From Candidatus Omnitrophota bacterium (GTDB taxonomy: Bacteria; Omnitrophota; Gorgyraeia; Aquiviventales; Aquiviventaceae), in contig JACQRG010000032.1 of assembly GCA_016206565.1 (NCBI GenBank), positions 1 through 17,614 of the forward strand: a stretch of DNA of 17,614 nt, in the 5' to 3' direction. Made by a program: the position numbers and the translations under genes. Positions 16,094 to 17,614 of the stretch are shown here, piece by piece. Below the pieces are notes generated by a model, which ran no database searches, was not told where the DNA came from, and worked only from the letters and a program-made list of their open reading frames with translations. Positions within the stretch are counted from its first letter, which is position 1. Every line of letters begins with the position of its first letter.

Positions 16094-16916
16094 CGTGCGG
16101 GCCGCGCTGCGCGGGCGGCGCATCGGCCTGATCGGGACCGGGACCATGGGACGCGCCCTGCTGCGCGGCTGGCTCGCCGGCGGGCTGCCTCGCCGGCAGG
16201 TGCTGGCGGCCGACCCGCAGGCGGCGGCGCGCCGCGTCGCACAGCAGCGCTTCGGCGTGGCGGTGACGTCCGACAACCGCCGCGTGGCCGCGGCCGCGGA
16301 CGTGCTCGTGCTGGCGGTCAAGCCCCAGCAGATGGCCGAGGTGGTCGCGCAGATCGCGCCGCTGGCCACACCCCGCCGGCTCGTCATCTCCATTGCGGCC
16401 GGCATGCGGCTGGCCTGGTTCGAGGAGCGCCTGCTTGCGCCGGTCATCCGCGTCATGCCCAACCTGCCGGCGACCGTCGGCTACGGGTTTTCGGCGCTAG
16501 CACTTGGCCGCCGGGCGACCCGCCGGCACGCCGCCCTGGCGCAAGCGCTCTTCGGCGCCGTCGGCCAGGCCGTGGTGCTGCCGGAGCGGCATTTCGACGC
16601 CATCACCGCGGTGAGCGGCTCGGGACCGGCCTACCTCTTTTATCTGGTGCAGGCGTGGGAGGAGGCGGCCCGCGCGCTGGGCCTGCCGGCGGCCGTCGCC
16701 CGGCAGGCGGTGCGGCAGACCCTGCTGGGCAGCGTGGCGCTCTTGGAAACCCAGGGCCAGGCGCCGGCGCAGCTCATCGCCCGCGTGGCCTCGAAGCGCG
16801 GCACCACCGAGGCCGCGCTGCGAGTGCTCGACCGCCTGCGCGTGGGGGCGCGGTTGAGCCTGGCGGTGCGCGCGGCGGCGAACCGGTCCCGGGAACTCTC
16901 AGGAAGGAGCGGCTGA
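16086..16916 (+). CDS. proC: Pyrroline-5-carboxylate reductase ProC
   Basis: NAD(P)H-dependent enzyme of the last step of proline synthesis. The 276-residue product begins with a Rossmann fold, IGLIGTGTMGRALL (GxGxxG at residues 16-21), then VLAVKPQQM, RVMPNLPATVG, and the C-terminal dimerisation domain with AVSGSGPAYLF and RGTTEAALRVLD. The proline-binding loop that usually reads SPGGTT is SKRGTT at 236-241, replacing Pro-Gly by Lys-Arg. The ATG at 16086 overlaps the yggS end by 8 nt; GAGGG lies about 9 nt upstream. yggS-proC-yggT is a frequent trio next to dcw clusters. Its stop overlaps the yggT ATG by one base. Confidence 0.96.
   Translation: MADVRAALRGRRIGLIGTGTMGRALLRGWLAGGLPRRQVLAADPQAAARRVAQQRFGVAVTSDNRRVAAAADVLVLAVKPQQMAEVVAQIAPLATPRRLVISIAAGMRLAWFEERLLAPVIRVMPNLPATVGYGFSALALGRRATRRHAALAQALFGAVGQAVVLPERHFDAITAVSGSGPAYLFYLVQAWEEAARALGLPAAVARQAVRQTLLGSVALLETQGQAPAQLIARVASKRGTTEAALRVLDRLRVGARLSLAVRAAANRSRELSGRSG
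16901..16909 (+). promoter_or_regulatory. Strong Shine-Dalgarno site for yggT
   Basis: AGGAAGGAG contains AAGGAG 6 nt before the yggT ATG at 16916. It is the best ribosome binding site in the window; most other genes here have weak or no such site. Confidence 0.75.
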
Positions 16917-17218
16917 TGTTCATCGTCGGCAACCTGTTCCAGGCCGTGGCGGAGATCCTCGACAAGCTGCTGTGGCTCTACTACTGGGTCATCATCGTCG
17001 CGGTCTTCATCAGCTGGGTGAGCGCCGATCCCTTCAACCCGGTCGTCAACGTGCTGCGCGCCATGACGCAGCCTCTCTTCGAGTGGGTCCGCCGCCGGCT
17101 GCCCTTCGCCGTCGTCGGCATGATAGACCTCTCGCCGCTGATCGTGCTCATGGCCATCTGGTTCCTCAGGAGGTTCCTGATCGCGTCGCTGCTGGACCTG
17201 GCATTCCGCCTGCGCTAA
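16916..17218 (+). CDS. yggT: YggT-family integral membrane protein
   Basis: Small membrane protein of the YggT/YlmG family; in some lineages it is linked to division or nucleoid/plastid organisation, but its molecular role is not settled. The 100-residue product has two long hydrophobic segments (about 18-36 and 70-92). Between them is the family's signature region: SWVSADPFNPVVNVLR, then a TQPLFEWVRRRLP turn and DLSPLIVLM. The start at ATG 16916 is fixed by the AAGGAG site 6 nt upstream and by the one-base overlap with the proC stop. The frame extends further up, but only through the alternate frame of proC. A 19-nt gap separates it from ileS. Confidence 0.92.
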   Translation: MFIVGNLFQAVAEILDKLLWLYYWVIIVAVFISWVSADPFNPVVNVLRAMTQPLFEWVRRRLPFAVVGMIDLSPLIVLMAIWFLRRFLIASLLDLAFRLR

Positions 17219-17237
17219 GCAGCACCCCCCCTCCGTC

Positions 17238-17614
17238 ATGGAGTACAAAGACACCCTCAACCTGCCGCAAACACCCTTCCCGATGAAGGCGGACCTGCCG
17301 TCGCGCGAGCCGCAGTGGCTTTCGCGCTGGCAGCAGGAGGACCTCTACGGCCAGATCCGCAAGGCCAGGGCCGGGCGGCGGGAGACGTTCGTGCTGCACG
17401 ACGGCCCGCCGTACGCCAACGGCGATATCCACATCGGCCACGCGCTCAACAAGCTCCTGAAAGACCTCATCGTGCGCTATAAGACGATGCGCGGCTTCGA
17501 CGCGCCGTACGTGCCGGGCTGGGACTGCCACGGCATGCCCATCGAGCACCAGCTCCTCAAGGAGCTCAAGCTCACCAAGGCGCAGATCGGCCAGACCGAG
17601 TTTCGGGCCAAGGC
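17238..17614 (+). CDS. ileS: Isoleucyl-tRNA synthetase IleS, N-terminal part only
   Basis: Class I aminoacyl-tRNA synthetase charging tRNA-Ile. Only 125 codons are in the window; the frame runs off the end, and the full family length is about 900-950 residues. Seen: KDTLNLPQTPFPMKADL at the N-terminus, LHDGPPYANGDIHIGHALNK with the catalytic HIGH signature at residues 65-68, and YVPGWDCHGMPIEHQLLKEL. DTLNLP and FPMRA-like starts followed by GWDCHG are diagnostic for IleS rather than ValRS or LeuRS. The start is ATG 17238; the 19 nt before it (C-rich) has no Shine-Dalgarno. Presumably read through from the yggS promoter. Confidence 0.96.
   Translation, partial: MEYKDTLNLPQTPFPMKADLPSREPQWLSRWQQEDLYGQIRKARAGRRETFVLHDGPPYANGDIHIGHALNKLLKDLIVRYKTMRGFDAPYVPGWDCHGMPIEHQLLKELKLTKAQIGQTEFRAK

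Overview
The window is a nearly complete division and cell wall (dcw) cluster from a high-GC bacterium, with every supported gene on the + strand. Peptidoglycan is probably of the meso-diaminopimelate type, because MurE carries DNPR. The lineage cannot be fixed from sequence alone. The gene order, with yggS-proC-yggT-ileS after the dcw genes, and the extreme packing would suit an uncultured Omnitrophota/PVC-like or deltaproteobacterial-like organism, but this is a low-confidence guess.

Layout. Positions 1-2641: the 3' part of rsmH, then ftsL and ftsI, joined by one-base TGATG overlaps. Positions 2642-2777: the only sizeable gap in the cell-wall block. It has a good sigma70-type promoter at its left edge and a possible 47-codon small ORF bridging ftsI and murE. 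Positions 2778-15254: murE, murF, mraY, murD, ftsW, murG, murC, murB, ddl, ftsQ, ftsA, nearly all overlapping by 1-29 bases. Positions 15255-15310: a 56-bp gap with a second promoter of the same design. Positions 15311-17614: yggS, proC, yggT and the 5' end of ileS.

How it works together. MurC, MurD, MurE and MurF (with MurB and Ddl supplying UDP-MurNAc and D-Ala-D-Ala) build the cytoplasmic UDP-MurNAc-pentapeptide. MraY and MurG convert it to lipid I and lipid II. FtsW and FtsI polymerise and crosslink it at the septum, with FtsL, FtsQ and FtsA as divisome partners. The last four genes are the usual companions of this locus: a PLP-homeostasis protein, pyrroline-5-carboxylate reductase, a YggT membrane protein and isoleucyl-tRNA synthetase.

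Most notable points. (1) ftsZ is missing from its usual place directly after ftsA. (2) yggS carries in-frame arrays of a 7-bp repeat: nine heptamers with dyad symmetry plus a second block of four, inside a patch of atypical codon use. (3) Two promoters share a TTGA-N18-extended -10 design; the second leaves yggS a 5' UTR of only about 7 nt. No RNA genes, CRISPR arrays or insertion sequences were seen.
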